Assembly (NCBI GenBank): GCA_021784455.1 | Contig: JAJXSS010000003.1 | Span: 1-32,662, forward strand | DNA length: 32,662 nt | Direction of reading: 5' to 3' | From: Planctomycetota bacterium | GTDB lineage: Bacteria; Planctomycetota; Phycisphaerae; Phycisphaerales; Phycisphaeraceae | Part shown: positions 8,110 through 17,199 of the stretch, piece by piece | Layout: every line of letters starts with the position of its first letter | Numbering within the stretch: position 1 is the first letter of the stretch | Made by a program: the position numbers and the translations under genes | Notes under the pieces: generated by a model | Told to the model about the DNA's origin: nothing | The model's input: only the letters and a program-made list of their open reading frames with translations | The model's database searches: none

Positions 8110-9024
8110 TCAAGCCGCCCGTCGCGCCGGTGTCAAGGTCGGCTCGGGCCGGTGCGCGCCGTGCATGATGGCGTGGCGGATGGAGTTATTGGCCAGCCAC
8201 CACGGGTGGCGTACCAGTTCGCGCCAGATGAACTGCCGCGCTTCCTGGCCGTGCAGTTCAGCCTGGGCCAGGGCGTAGATGCGTTCGCGCTGGTCGCAGT
8301 TGCGCCACAGGGCATAGCGCTGGGCCACGGGCAGGTATCCCGCGTACTGGCGGGCGGCCTGGATATGTTCGAGGCCTTCCTGCACCGTGTTCAAGGCGGT
8401 GCGGCTGGCCGCATGCTCGCGCTTGGCCGCCAGGGCCTGCGAGGTCAGGCGCGGCCGGCGGTCCTGGGCCAGCAGGCGGCACCAGTATTCGTAATCCCAG
8501 GTGAACTGGTATTGCTCGTTGAGCGGGCCGTACGCCGCAAAGAAATCACGCCGCCAGAACGTGGCGGCCGAAGGCAGGGGCCCCGAATCGTGCATCAGGA
8601 ACGCGAGCAGAGAGCCGGGATCGCCCGGCTCGATTTCTCCCCGGGGCTGGTCGCGGCTGTCGATCCGGAGCGCCCGGCCGACCAGCCAATCCACCCCGTT
8701 GCCGGGGGCCATCAGGCCGGCCACGGTGTTCAGGGCCTGGGGCAGATAGAGGTCGTCCGCGGCCAGAATGCCCACGATATCCCCCGTGGCGTGGGCCAGA
8801 GCCTTGTTGGCGGCCTGGGCCGGCCCCGTGTCGGGTTCACTGATGAAGGTCACCTGGTCCCGGTAGAGATTGATGATGTCGAGGCTGCCGTCGGCCGATC
8901 CGCCATCGACCAAGAGGTACTCGAGGTTGTCGTACCCCTGGTCCAGCACACTGCAGATGGCGCGTTCGATGTAGTCAACCTGGTTCAGACACGGGGTGAC
9001 AATCGAGATTCGCGGCAGCGTCAT
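8110..9024 (-). CDS. Glycosyltransferase family 2 (304 aa)
   Basis: ISIVTPCLNQVDYIERAICSVLDQGYDNLEYLLVDGGSADGS GT-A fold start; SD AGGAGCC before ATG at 9024. Confidence 0.9.
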   Translation of the reverse strand: MTLPRISIVTPCLNQVDYIERAICSVLDQGYDNLEYLLVDGGSADGSLDIINLYRDQVTFISEPDTGPAQAANKALAHATGDIVGILAADDLYLPQALNTVAGLMAPGNGVDWLVGRALRIDSRDQPRGEIEPGDPGSLLAFLMHDSGPLPSAATFWRRDFFAAYGPLNEQYQFTWDYEYWCRLLAQDRRPRLTSQALAAKREHAASRTALNTVQEGLEHIQAARQYAGYLPVAQRYALWRNCDQRERIYALAQAELHGQEARQFIWRELVRHPWWLANNSIRHAIMHGAHRPEPTLTPARRAA

Positions 9025-9282
9025 GAGGCGGCTCCTGTGATGACCGGTGGAACACCAAGGCACAGCCGCAACCGGCCATGGGACCTATCGGTCATTCCCC
9101 AAGGTGCCTAAACGGCACAGGCGGCATCTTTTGAGGGATTTCAATAAAGGCCGAGCCCGCCTGATTATCGGACCGCCCTGCCATCCAGCCCGTTGCGGGG
9201 TCGCATTGGGCGGGGCGCTGAATCCGGGCGGCTCAAAATGGGGGTCGCCCGTGAACGTACCCGCGATACCCATGATTTTCCC

Positions 9283-10134
9283 CTAGGCCGCCAATGCCTG
9301 GCGGATCTGCTGCGACAGCAGCCACCAGGGGTGATACAGGACCTGGGCCCATAGTTCGCCGCGCGGCTGGCGCGTGGCCAAGGCCCGCCGCTGGTACCCG
9401 AGACGCCGGCGCAAGGTCTGCTGCTGCTGCGGGTTCAGCCGCGGCAGATAGCGCTTCTCGATCTGGATCAGAGCGCGGATGAAGGCATTGGCCTGCGTGC
9501 AGGTCTTGCTGCCCGGATGCTCGCGATAGGTGGCCAGTTCGGCATCCAGCAGGTCGGGCTCGGCCCCGTCCAGGAAGAAGCGCACCCACAGATCGAAATC
9601 CATCGCGTGATGCAGGTTCACATCCAGCAGGCCGGCGCGGTCGCTCAGGGGTCGCCGCCAGAACGTCGCGGGCTGGGGAATGCAAAAGGGCACATCCCGT
9701 AAGAGCGCCCCGGCCGCCGAAAACAACCCCGCCGGCCGCAAGGGGCCCAGATTCCGCCCGGCGGCGTCGATGCGCCGCGCCCGCCCGATCAGCCAGAGGC
9801 TTTGGGGATGGGCGGCGAACCATCCGCCCACGGTCAAAAGGGCCCCGGGCAGCAGCGTGTCATCCGAATTCAGCCAGCCCAGCACCTGACCCCGGGCCCG
9901 GGCCAGCCCCTTGTTGAGCGCATCCGACTGGCCCCGATCCGGTTCGACGATGGCAAAGTCCAGCCGGTGGCGGTAGCGCTCGATGATGGCCGCGCTGCCA
10001 TCCGTCGAGCCGCCATCGACGATCCCGAATTGCAGGTGCGGATAGCCCTGGGCCAGGACGCTCTGGATCGCCTGCTCCAGAAACGCGGCCTGGTTGAACG
10101 AGGGCATGATGACACTGATGCCGGGTAGAGCCAT
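9283..10134 (-). CDS. Glycosyltransferase family 2 (283 aa)
   Basis: ISVIMPSFNQAAFLEQAIQSVLAQGYPHLQFGIVDGGSTDGS. Confidence 0.9.
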   Translation of the reverse strand: MALPGISVIMPSFNQAAFLEQAIQSVLAQGYPHLQFGIVDGGSTDGSAAIIERYRHRLDFAIVEPDRGQSDALNKGLARARGQVLGWLNSDDTLLPGALLTVGGWFAAHPQSLWLIGRARRIDAAGRNLGPLRPAGLFSAAGALLRDVPFCIPQPATFWRRPLSDRAGLLDVNLHHAMDFDLWVRFFLDGAEPDLLDAELATYREHPGSKTCTQANAFIRALIQIEKRYLPRLNPQQQQTLRRRLGYQRRALATRQPRGELWAQVLYHPWWLLSQQIRQALAA

Positions 10135-10179
10135 GGTCGGTACCAGAACAAAGTCGGTCTGCGTTGCGGGGTCATGCTT

Positions 10180-11544
10180 TCACGCGGCCTGACGTGACGG
10201 GGGCGCCCCCGCCGCCAGGCTGCGATACCACTGGATGTAATCGTCCACCTGGCGCTGGAGATTGAAGCGGCGCCGGGCATCCTCGGCAGCCTGGTCTCCC
10301 ATGATCCGGCGGCGCTGGGGATCGCCCAGGATTTGGGCCAGCGCCACAGCCAGGGCGGCCGGGTCACCGGGGCTTGTCAGCAGGCCGCTCCGGCCGTCCT
10401 GCACCTGTTCGGGGATTCCGCCCACGGCCGTGGCCACGACGGGCCGGCCGCAGGCCAGGGCCTCCAGCACCGTGTTCGGGAAGGTGTCGGCGCGGGCGGC
10501 GTGTACGTACACATCCGCCGCCTGGTAGTAGACGGCCAGGGCCCGGGGCTCGGGCACAAACGGCACAAAACGCAGCGTGGCCGCCCCCAGGTTTTCCGGC
10601 GGGGCCTCTTCGCCGACCGCCAAGAGCAGCAGAGGCCGGTCCCACCGCTGCCCGCCCAGCCGGGCCAGGGCCTGGCGCAGGGTCTGAAAATCCTTCCACG
10701 GCGAGCGGCGGATTCCGTCGGCGGCAAAGAGCACGATCCGCGCCTCCGCCGGCAGCCCCGCAGCGGCCCGCGCCGCCGCCTGGTCCCTGGGCCGGAATAC
10801 TTCCAGGTCCACGCCGTTGGGGATCACGCGGGCTTCCACGAGGCCTGGGGCCAGCAGCGATTGTTCCACTTTTCCCATCAGCCACCGGCACGGGGTGGCC
10901 ACGTGCAGCCGGCACCGGGCCAGGATCGCGCGCTTGCGCTGCCAGTTGTAAGCCGTGCCGTCGGCCGCCAGCGCCGGAAAGATGTTCAGGTCCGGGCAGT
11001 TTCCGCAGCCGTGCCGCCAGCGCTGGCACTCAAAGCTGTGGGCACAGTGCCCCGACAGCAGCCAGGCATCGTGCAGCGTCAGCAGCAGCGGGACTTCGCG
11101 ACCCAGAAGCGGCAGGGCCTCCAGGTCAAACCAGCCACCATGCAGGTTATGGGCGTGCAGCACATCAGGCCGGTTGGGCAGCAGTTCCAGCAGTCGGGCG
11201 CTCGCCGGGGCAGGGAGGTCTTCATGGCCCAAGGCCAGGGCACGCTGGCGCCCGGGCTCCACCGTGCGGCGCAGCCGTTGCGCAATGCGCCAGGCCCCCG
11301 GCAGATGAGCCAGCACCGAGCCCTGCCGTGCCTCCAGCCGCCGTGCCAGGGCCAGGGCCCAGCGCCGGGCGGCCGGGAGGCAGGCATCGTGCGGCAAGAC
11401 GATCGTCTGAGGATCCTGACCGTCCTTACGGCCCGCCACCAGGGTGGAGGTCAAACCGCGCCGGCGATAGGCCTCGTGCAGCCGACGGGCCACCTGGCCC
11501 GCCCCGCCCCGTCCGTCCGTGGCATTGATCTGGACAATGTGCAT
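10180..11544 (-). CDS. Glycosyltransferase family 4 (GT-B; WcaC-like Cys cluster) (454 aa)
   Basis: MHIVQINATDGRGGAGQVARRLHEAY; SGHCAHSFECQRWRHGCGNCPDLNIFP; ALACGRPVVATAVGGIPEQVQDGRSGLL. Start re-assigned from 11838 to 11544. Confidence 0.9.
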   Translation of the reverse strand: MHIVQINATDGRGGAGQVARRLHEAYRRRGLTSTLVAGRKDGQDPQTIVLPHDACLPAARRWALALARRLEARQGSVLAHLPGAWRIAQRLRRTVEPGRQRALALGHEDLPAPASARLLELLPNRPDVLHAHNLHGGWFDLEALPLLGREVPLLLTLHDAWLLSGHCAHSFECQRWRHGCGNCPDLNIFPALAADGTAYNWQRKRAILARCRLHVATPCRWLMGKVEQSLLAPGLVEARVIPNGVDLEVFRPRDQAAARAAAGLPAEARIVLFAADGIRRSPWKDFQTLRQALARLGGQRWDRPLLLLAVGEEAPPENLGAATLRFVPFVPEPRALAVYYQAADVYVHAARADTFPNTVLEALACGRPVVATAVGGIPEQVQDGRSGLLTSPGDPAALAVALAQILGDPQRRRIMGDQAAEDARRRFNLQRQVDDYIQWYRSLAAGAPPSRQAA

Positions 11545-11552
11545 GTCGGAGC

Positions 11553-12518
11553 TCACGCGACCCGGGCCCGGGCGCCGCGCGACATCTTCCAGGGGGGGCT
11601 CATCCGCTTGGCTTCCTGCGAAAACGCCGCCAGCCGTTGCTGGAAGGCCGCGCCGCTCCAGGCCCGCACCAGGCAGCGCGGCAGGGCCAGCGGGTCGCAT
11701 GCGCGGGTGACCAGTCCGGGCACCGTGGTGCAGGCGGCGCTGAAGCCGGCTGTCTGCACCAGGCGCCGTGTCGTGGCGTTCCAGTCGCGCCGGCCCCCGA
11801 AGGGGTAGGAGAAGCTGTTCACCGACCGCCCCAGCCATGCTTCGATGACCCGCTTGCCCTGGGTGATCTCGTGGTCCTGCTCTTGCGGGTTCAGGGCCGA
11901 TAACTGGGGGTGGCTCAGCGTGTGGGCCCCGATTTCGATGAGCGGGTGGGCGGCCAGTTGCTTCAATTGCGTGTGGGTCAGGGCCGTGCGGGCCAACTGG
12001 TTCTCCCGCGCCACGCCCTGCCGGGCGGCCAGATCCCTCAGCATGCGGTCGCGCTGGGGCGCCGGCAGCGTTTTCAAGACACTGTGCAGGTCCTGCGGCA
12101 CGGGCCCAACCCCCGCGGCCGCACCGGCGCTGGAGATCAAGCTGTCCAGCTCATCCCACCAGAAGGCGCGCGCCGACCCGACCATATCCGCGGTGACGAA
12201 CACCGTGGCCGGCACTTCGAACTCTTCCAGGATGTGCAGGGCGTGCGTGAAGTTGTCGGCATAGCCATCGTCGAAGGTCACCACCATGGCGCGCCCGGGC
12301 GCCTGGCCGCGGCACAGGGCGGCCGTCAGGTCCGCCACGCCCATGACCCGGTAGTGCCGGCGCACGATGCTCATCTGCTGGCGGAATTGCTCGGGCGTCA
12401 CCGCCAACTGGTCATGGTCGGTCGCCAGTTCCGCCACACGGTGATACGCCAGGATGCAGGCGCCGGTCCGGCACCAGGCCAGGATTCTGGAGACCTGTTC
12501 TTGAAATGCGGTCTTCAT
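11553..12518 (-). CDS. Polysaccharide deacetylase (NodB/CE4 family, 321 aa)
   Basis: MVVTFDDGYADNFTHAL, IGAHTLSHPQLSAL, FSYPFGGR motifs. Confidence 0.9.
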   Translation of the reverse strand: MKTAFQEQVSRILAWCRTGACILAYHRVAELATDHDQLAVTPEQFRQQMSIVRRHYRVMGVADLTAALCRGQAPGRAMVVTFDDGYADNFTHALHILEEFEVPATVFVTADMVGSARAFWWDELDSLISSAGAAAGVGPVPQDLHSVLKTLPAPQRDRMLRDLAARQGVARENQLARTALTHTQLKQLAAHPLIEIGAHTLSHPQLSALNPQEQDHEITQGKRVIEAWLGRSVNSFSYPFGGRRDWNATTRRLVQTAGFSAACTTVPGLVTRACDPLALPRCLVRAWSGAAFQQRLAAFSQEAKRMSPPWKMSRGARARVA

Positions 12519-13252
12519 GGCCCCTCCCTGGGGGTACGGACCGCCCGGACACCCAGCAGCAGTTCGTAATCCCGATCCTGTGCGTCAAACTCTTCAGGTT
12601 TCAGTTCGTTGCTGGCCAGCCCTTGCAGGAACGCCGTGGCCGTCAGCACGTTGCCGTAAGCCTTCACCTCGACATGTCCCGGCGCAAACGCTTCTGCAAA
12701 GAACCGCCCCAGCGACAGGGATGTGAAGCGCCAGTAGTCGCCCCAGCGATCCATGTCGAAACGGGAGATCTGACTGATCCCCGCACAGGTGGCCAGCAGC
12801 ACGCCCCCGGGTTTGAGCGCCGCGGCCAGATGATGCAGGGCCTGGCGCACCTCGTAGATGAACCCCAGCGTCTGGGTCAGGATGATGCAATCGAAGGCCT
12901 CGGTGGGAATGCCGTCTCCGCTGACCAGGTCCCCGATCAGGGTGGCCTGCGGATCCCCCGCGCTCGTGTGCAGCACATCGGCCTGCGTCACCCGCTCGTC
13001 CCCGAACTTTCGCGTATAGACCGGTTCGGCGATTTCCAGCACGCGCCCCCGGATGTCCCGGCGATGGCTGACCAGGAAGCGCTCCATGTAGCAGCGGTCG
13101 ATGGGCAAGCCGCGGTCGAAGCCGAAGGTCCGGCTTACCGGGGTCAGCCGGCGCAGCGATCCCCAGCGCACGGCCGGGGGCCGCTGATGCCAGGCGCGCA
13201 GCCGGCGATACGCCGGGGCGGGCAGCACAGTTTTGGCGACTTGCTTCAGCAT
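12515..13252 (-). CDS. Class I SAM-dependent methyltransferase (245 aa)
   Basis: RGRVLEIAEPVYTRKFG ... FDCIILTQTLGFIYEVRQALHHLAAALKPGGVLLATCAG. ATGA overlap with the deacetylase start at 12518. Confidence 0.8.
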   Translation of the reverse strand: MLKQVAKTVLPAPAYRRLRAWHQRPPAVRWGSLRRLTPVSRTFGFDRGLPIDRCYMERFLVSHRRDIRGRVLEIAEPVYTRKFGDERVTQADVLHTSAGDPQATLIGDLVSGDGIPTEAFDCIILTQTLGFIYEVRQALHHLAAALKPGGVLLATCAGISQISRFDMDRWGDYWRFTSLSLGRFFAEAFAPGHVEVKAYGNVLTATAFLQGLASNELKPEEFDAQDRDYELLLGVRAVRTPREGP

Positions 13253-13280
13253 GGCATCAGCCCTTGCGATCGGGCGCCTT

Positions 13281-16229
13281 TCACGCGGCTTTGCGCTTGG
13301 ACCCGCCGGGGCGCAGCCGCGCCAAGACATACCGGGGGTCCTCAAGCGGGCGCGTCACGAAACGCAGGGCGTTGCGGTGGCGCCGTTGCCAGTATCGGAC
13401 GGGGTAGTCCAAAACCTTGAGGGCCGCGATCCCCAGATGGTAGAGCGGCGAATCCACCAGGCGCTCAAGGTCGCCGGTGGGCCGCATCTGCACCCCGATC
13501 CGGCCGGCGGCGATGTCCTGCCGCAACTGCTCGATGGCGGCGGGGTGCTGCCCCCGATAGCGCTGCAGCCAGCCGAAGTGGCGGTAATCGTTGTGGCAGC
13601 GGTAGGGGTGGTTCAGATGCAGGAACACTTCTTCGGCCCACTTCTGGGCCTGGCTCAAACGCGTCCAGTCCACATGGGCGTAATAGTTGCTCTTGGCCGC
13701 CACCTGGGCGGGAAATACCAGCGAGTAATGCAGGAGTTCGATCCCCAACTTGCGCGTGTCACGGGCGGTCAGCCAGCGGCCCTGCCGCAGATCTCCGCCG
13801 GAAGCATCCACCACCGTCGGCGGGCGGTGGGTCGCGTAGTGGTATCCCGGCCCCCAGCGGAACAGCCGGTGATACTGGGCCGCCCCGCGCCGCAGATACC
13901 AGCCATCCACCACTGTATCGAAGCCGCCCCAGAACTGAAGCTGGTGAAAGCTTACGGCCGTTATCCCCGGGTCGGAGGTCAAGAGGTCGCAGATGCGCTG
14001 CATGTCCTGTGGCCGGTAAAACTCATCGCAATCCACCTGCCAGAGCCAGTCACCGGTGGCCCGGGCGGCGTAGGCCCGGCTCTGCTGGTCCTTCTCCCCG
14101 GGCCAGAAGCCATCGGGGTGGCCATCATCTTCAGCCGTCACCACGATCACCTTGTGCTCGGGGTCCTCATGGCGCTGGAAATCGCGAAGCACGTCAAGAG
14201 TGCCATCGGTGGAGTGGCCGCGGGGATCGGCAACGCCGCGGGCGGCCGGGCACGCCCCTTCCACCACGATGATCTGGTGGGCGAACGGATACAGGGCCCG
14301 CAGGTTGTAGCGGGTGAACGGCTCGCCGTTGAGCACGATCATGCCGAAGGTGACGCGGGGCAGACCCTGGTGGCCAGCCCTTGGCGCCGTGGGCTCGTGC
14401 GCCGTATCGGGTTTCACGGCATCGACGATCAGCGAGGTATAAGCCAGTCTGCCGCCTTGGTTCCGGGAGTCCAGCTTCGCACAGCGGTGGATCAGCCCGT
14501 CCCGGACGGACCAGTCGGTCTGATGGAACACACCGTGCTCGTCCCAATACTCCAGCAGACGCACCGCGAAGCCGGCCCGCTGGAGCAGCACGCTTAGGCT
14601 TCGATAGTCGTAGAGAACCTGGTGGTCGTGCGCGGCGGCCGTGGGGCCGTCAGGGATGACGGCAGCGACATACGCCGGATCAGGATGCAGGCCATCGGGC
14701 ACGGCCAGACGCAGATGGCCCCCGGGCCGAAGAAACTCCAGGCAGTTCGCCAGGGCGGTCAGCGCCTGCTCGGGAGTCAAGTGTTCCCACACATGCTCGG
14801 CCAGGAAGGTGTCTCGTGTGGAGGGATTCCAATAGCGGAGGAAGTCTGCACGGCGAGTGATATCCAGCGTAGGTGTGTCCGTGGCCAGCCAACCGCGGAT
14901 TTTTGTCGGTCCTGCACCGAGCAAGATGCGGCGGGCACGGCGGAATTGCATTGCAGCCAGCGCGCATTTGCCGGCGTGGCGTAAACGCCGCAGCGGCTGG
15001 GCGATGAGCGTCATCGCGTGCCCGATTGCACGGACCCTCGAACAAGAGCGCGCCCCGGCCAAGCTCGGTGCGGAACTATCCAGATCCAGAATCTGCCGCA
15101 GGGTGATGGTTTCCGATTGCGGTGAAAAGAGCCGGTGCACACGAGCCCAGCCGGCCTGTCCCATTTTCTGGCCGAGAGACTCATCCCTGAACAGGCGCAA
15201 GAGTGCCCGTGCGTGGGCGTCCACATCGCCAGGGGTAAAGAGGATGCCCGTCTTGCCATCCGCCACGATTTCAGGAACACCACCGCTGATGCCTGTGACA
15301 ACGGGCAGACCAGCCGCCTGGGCTTCAGCCAAAGCGACCCCGAAGGCTTCTTCCTGACCCGTGATCGGCCCTTTGCGATGGTGGGCGGTGAAGAGGTCTG
15401 CCTGGACCATCAGGTTCTGGGCCGTGGTCGGTTCGACCTCGCCAAGCAGGCGGATGCGATCGGGGCAGGAGGAGTGCCGTTGCAGAGCCAGGCAGGCAGC
15501 CAGCAGCGGGCCGCCACCCGCGATGGTCAAATGCGCGTCGAGTCCGCGCTGGCAAGCCAGGTCGAACGCCTGGATTGTCAGGTCTGGTCCCTTGCAATCC
15601 ACGAGTCGGCCGAGGTACAGAATGTTCAAGGGACGGCCGTGTGAGCTGCGTTTGGGTGGGTGGACGGGGGCGGGCACGCCGAAATACTTGAGGGCAATGG
15701 CGTGGGCCGGCACGCCGATTTGTTGAAGGCGAAGGACCATTTCCTTCGAATTGGCGATGATGGTGGCCCGGCGTGCCAGGGCGCGCACACGCTCCGGATA
15801 GTCATTCGGAAAAACCCGCGCGTGGGGCGGCTCGTCCCGGCGCAAATCCCAGGTGGCATCGTATCCGTGGGCATGCACGAACAGTGGAATATTCGATTCC
15901 TGCCAGACGGGCATGAATTGCAGGGCGAAATCCAGGTAGTGGATCAGAACGCGATCCACCCCCGGCCGGCGGATCGCCGCCGCCATGTTGCGCAGCGCCA
16001 CCTTTCTCCCCCAGCAAGCCACCGGCAGCCCCAGGCGGTGCGCCGCTCGGCGCCACAGGGCTGGCTCATCGTGCCATAGACCCAGGGTCGCCACCCGCCC
16101 GCCCCAAGTCGGCGCCGGGACCCGATGGCACGCGATCAGGGCCACGTTGTCGCCCAGGCAGGCTAACGTGCGCTGCATCCACGCTTCCGAGGGCGTGCAC
16201 CAGTTCGGCATGGCGAACAGAACGCTCAT
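13281..16229 (-). CDS. Three-domain fusion: GT4-type glycosyltransferase, SAM-methyltransferase-like, GT2-like glycosyltransferase (982 aa)
   Basis: N-terminal GT-B: RPLNILYLGRLVDCKGPDLTIQAF, EAFGVALAEAQAAGLPVVTGISGGVPEIVADGKTGILF. Middle: LLGAGPTKIRGWLATDTPTLDITRRADF, AEHVWEHLTPEQALTALANCLEFLRPGGHLRLAVPDG. C-terminal: VTFGMIVLNGEPFTRYNLRALYPFAHQIIVVEG, GDWLWQVDCDEFY. Confidence 0.85.
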   Translation of the reverse strand: MSVLFAMPNWCTPSEAWMQRTLACLGDNVALIACHRVPAPTWGGRVATLGLWHDEPALWRRAAHRLGLPVACWGRKVALRNMAAAIRRPGVDRVLIHYLDFALQFMPVWQESNIPLFVHAHGYDATWDLRRDEPPHARVFPNDYPERVRALARRATIIANSKEMVLRLQQIGVPAHAIALKYFGVPAPVHPPKRSSHGRPLNILYLGRLVDCKGPDLTIQAFDLACQRGLDAHLTIAGGGPLLAACLALQRHSSCPDRIRLLGEVEPTTAQNLMVQADLFTAHHRKGPITGQEEAFGVALAEAQAAGLPVVTGISGGVPEIVADGKTGILFTPGDVDAHARALLRLFRDESLGQKMGQAGWARVHRLFSPQSETITLRQILDLDSSAPSLAGARSCSRVRAIGHAMTLIAQPLRRLRHAGKCALAAMQFRRARRILLGAGPTKIRGWLATDTPTLDITRRADFLRYWNPSTRDTFLAEHVWEHLTPEQALTALANCLEFLRPGGHLRLAVPDGLHPDPAYVAAVIPDGPTAAAHDHQVLYDYRSLSVLLQRAGFAVRLLEYWDEHGVFHQTDWSVRDGLIHRCAKLDSRNQGGRLAYTSLIVDAVKPDTAHEPTAPRAGHQGLPRVTFGMIVLNGEPFTRYNLRALYPFAHQIIVVEGACPAARGVADPRGHSTDGTLDVLRDFQRHEDPEHKVIVVTAEDDGHPDGFWPGEKDQQSRAYAARATGDWLWQVDCDEFYRPQDMQRICDLLTSDPGITAVSFHQLQFWGGFDTVVDGWYLRRGAAQYHRLFRWGPGYHYATHRPPTVVDASGGDLRQGRWLTARDTRKLGIELLHYSLVFPAQVAAKSNYYAHVDWTRLSQAQKWAEEVFLHLNHPYRCHNDYRHFGWLQRYRGQHPAAIEQLRQDIAAGRIGVQMRPTGDLERLVDSPLYHLGIAALKVLDYPVRYWQRRHRNALRFVTRPLEDPRYVLARLRPGGSKRKAA

Positions 16230-16236
16230 GTAGGTC

Positions 16237-17148
16237 TCACAGGGCCCGCACGGGGCGTGGAAAGCAGTAAACGTTGGTTATCGCGGCTTCATCCGGGATC
16301 TGGTCGAAGCGAGCCAGATCGAAGGGTTCAAAGTGGCGGGTGAACGTGAACTGGTCGTACCTCAGGTCCGCGACCAGGTCGTAGATCTGCTTCACAGTCG
16401 TGCCGGCCCGCTGCGCCGTCAGGCGGTTGTACTCGATAGCCAGCATCGGCCGGAACCGCTCCAGCACGCGGCGTCCCCCGCACAGGGCTTTGTATTCAGC
16501 GCCTTCGATGTCCATCTTCAGGAAATGCAAGGCGCTGGTCCCCGTCGCGCGCGCGAAATCGTCCAGCGTGGTGGTGGGTACGTTCAGTGTCCCTGGCCGG
16601 ACCTCCGCCGTCAGATACCCTACCCCGCTGCAATGGTGCAAAAACGCCGTATGATTCGTCACTTCGTCCGACGGCGGAACGAAAGACCCCACTCCCAACT
16701 GGTCCGTTACCGCCTGGGCATGCACGTGTACCCAGTCATAACCGTTGGTCTGGCAATTGCGGCGGACTTTGGCGGCATTGCCCGGCAGGGCCTCAAAGGC
16801 ATCCACTCGCCCCTGCGGGCCCACCAGCGACGCCATCAGCAGCGTGAACCAGCCGCGTTCCGTGCCCAGGTCCCACACGTGCTGGCCGGGACGGATGTGG
16901 TGCTGCATGACGCTGGTCATTTCCGGGTCGTAGTCGCCGAAAAAGAAGATTCCGGCCGAAGCGTAATCGTGAGGCGAGGCCCCGATGTTGAAGCCCCAGC
17001 GCGTGTAAACCGGCAGATCCTCATCGACGCACCACTTGCGCAGGTGATCGCGCACGAAATGCCGCGTCCCCAGCCCGGGGAACCGGCTGACCACGCAGCG
17101 CGAGGCCTTGGTGAAGAAAAGACGTGGCGAGACGATTTGCGTGCTCAT
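16237..17148 (-). CDS. FkbM family methyltransferase (303 aa)
   Basis: GQHVWDLGTERGWFTLLMASLVGPQGRVDAFEALP ... VPTTTLDDFARATGTSALHFLKMDIEGAEYKAL. Confidence 0.88.
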   Translation of the reverse strand: MSTQIVSPRLFFTKASRCVVSRFPGLGTRHFVRDHLRKWCVDEDLPVYTRWGFNIGASPHDYASAGIFFFGDYDPEMTSVMQHHIRPGQHVWDLGTERGWFTLLMASLVGPQGRVDAFEALPGNAAKVRRNCQTNGYDWVHVHAQAVTDQLGVGSFVPPSDEVTNHTAFLHHCSGVGYLTAEVRPGTLNVPTTTLDDFARATGTSALHFLKMDIEGAEYKALCGGRRVLERFRPMLAIEYNRLTAQRAGTTVKQIYDLVADLRYDQFTFTRHFEPFDLARFDQIPDEAAITNVYCFPRPVRAL

Positions 17149-17199
17149 CGGGGCTCCTCATTAGCGGGGCTGTGGCCCCTGTGGGGTTCGGCCGGCGCC

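Noticed and set aside
9085-9273. 62-aa minus-strand ORF as a real gene
   Set aside because: Low-complexity Pro/Arg-rich composition, no clear domain; retained only as part of the intergenic observation.
13281-16229. 982-aa ORF as an assembly or frameshift-fusion artefact
   Set aside because: A single continuous ORF with coherent domain-like sequence throughout and normal spacing to both neighbours; no evidence of a joint. Kept as a genuine fusion pending comparison.
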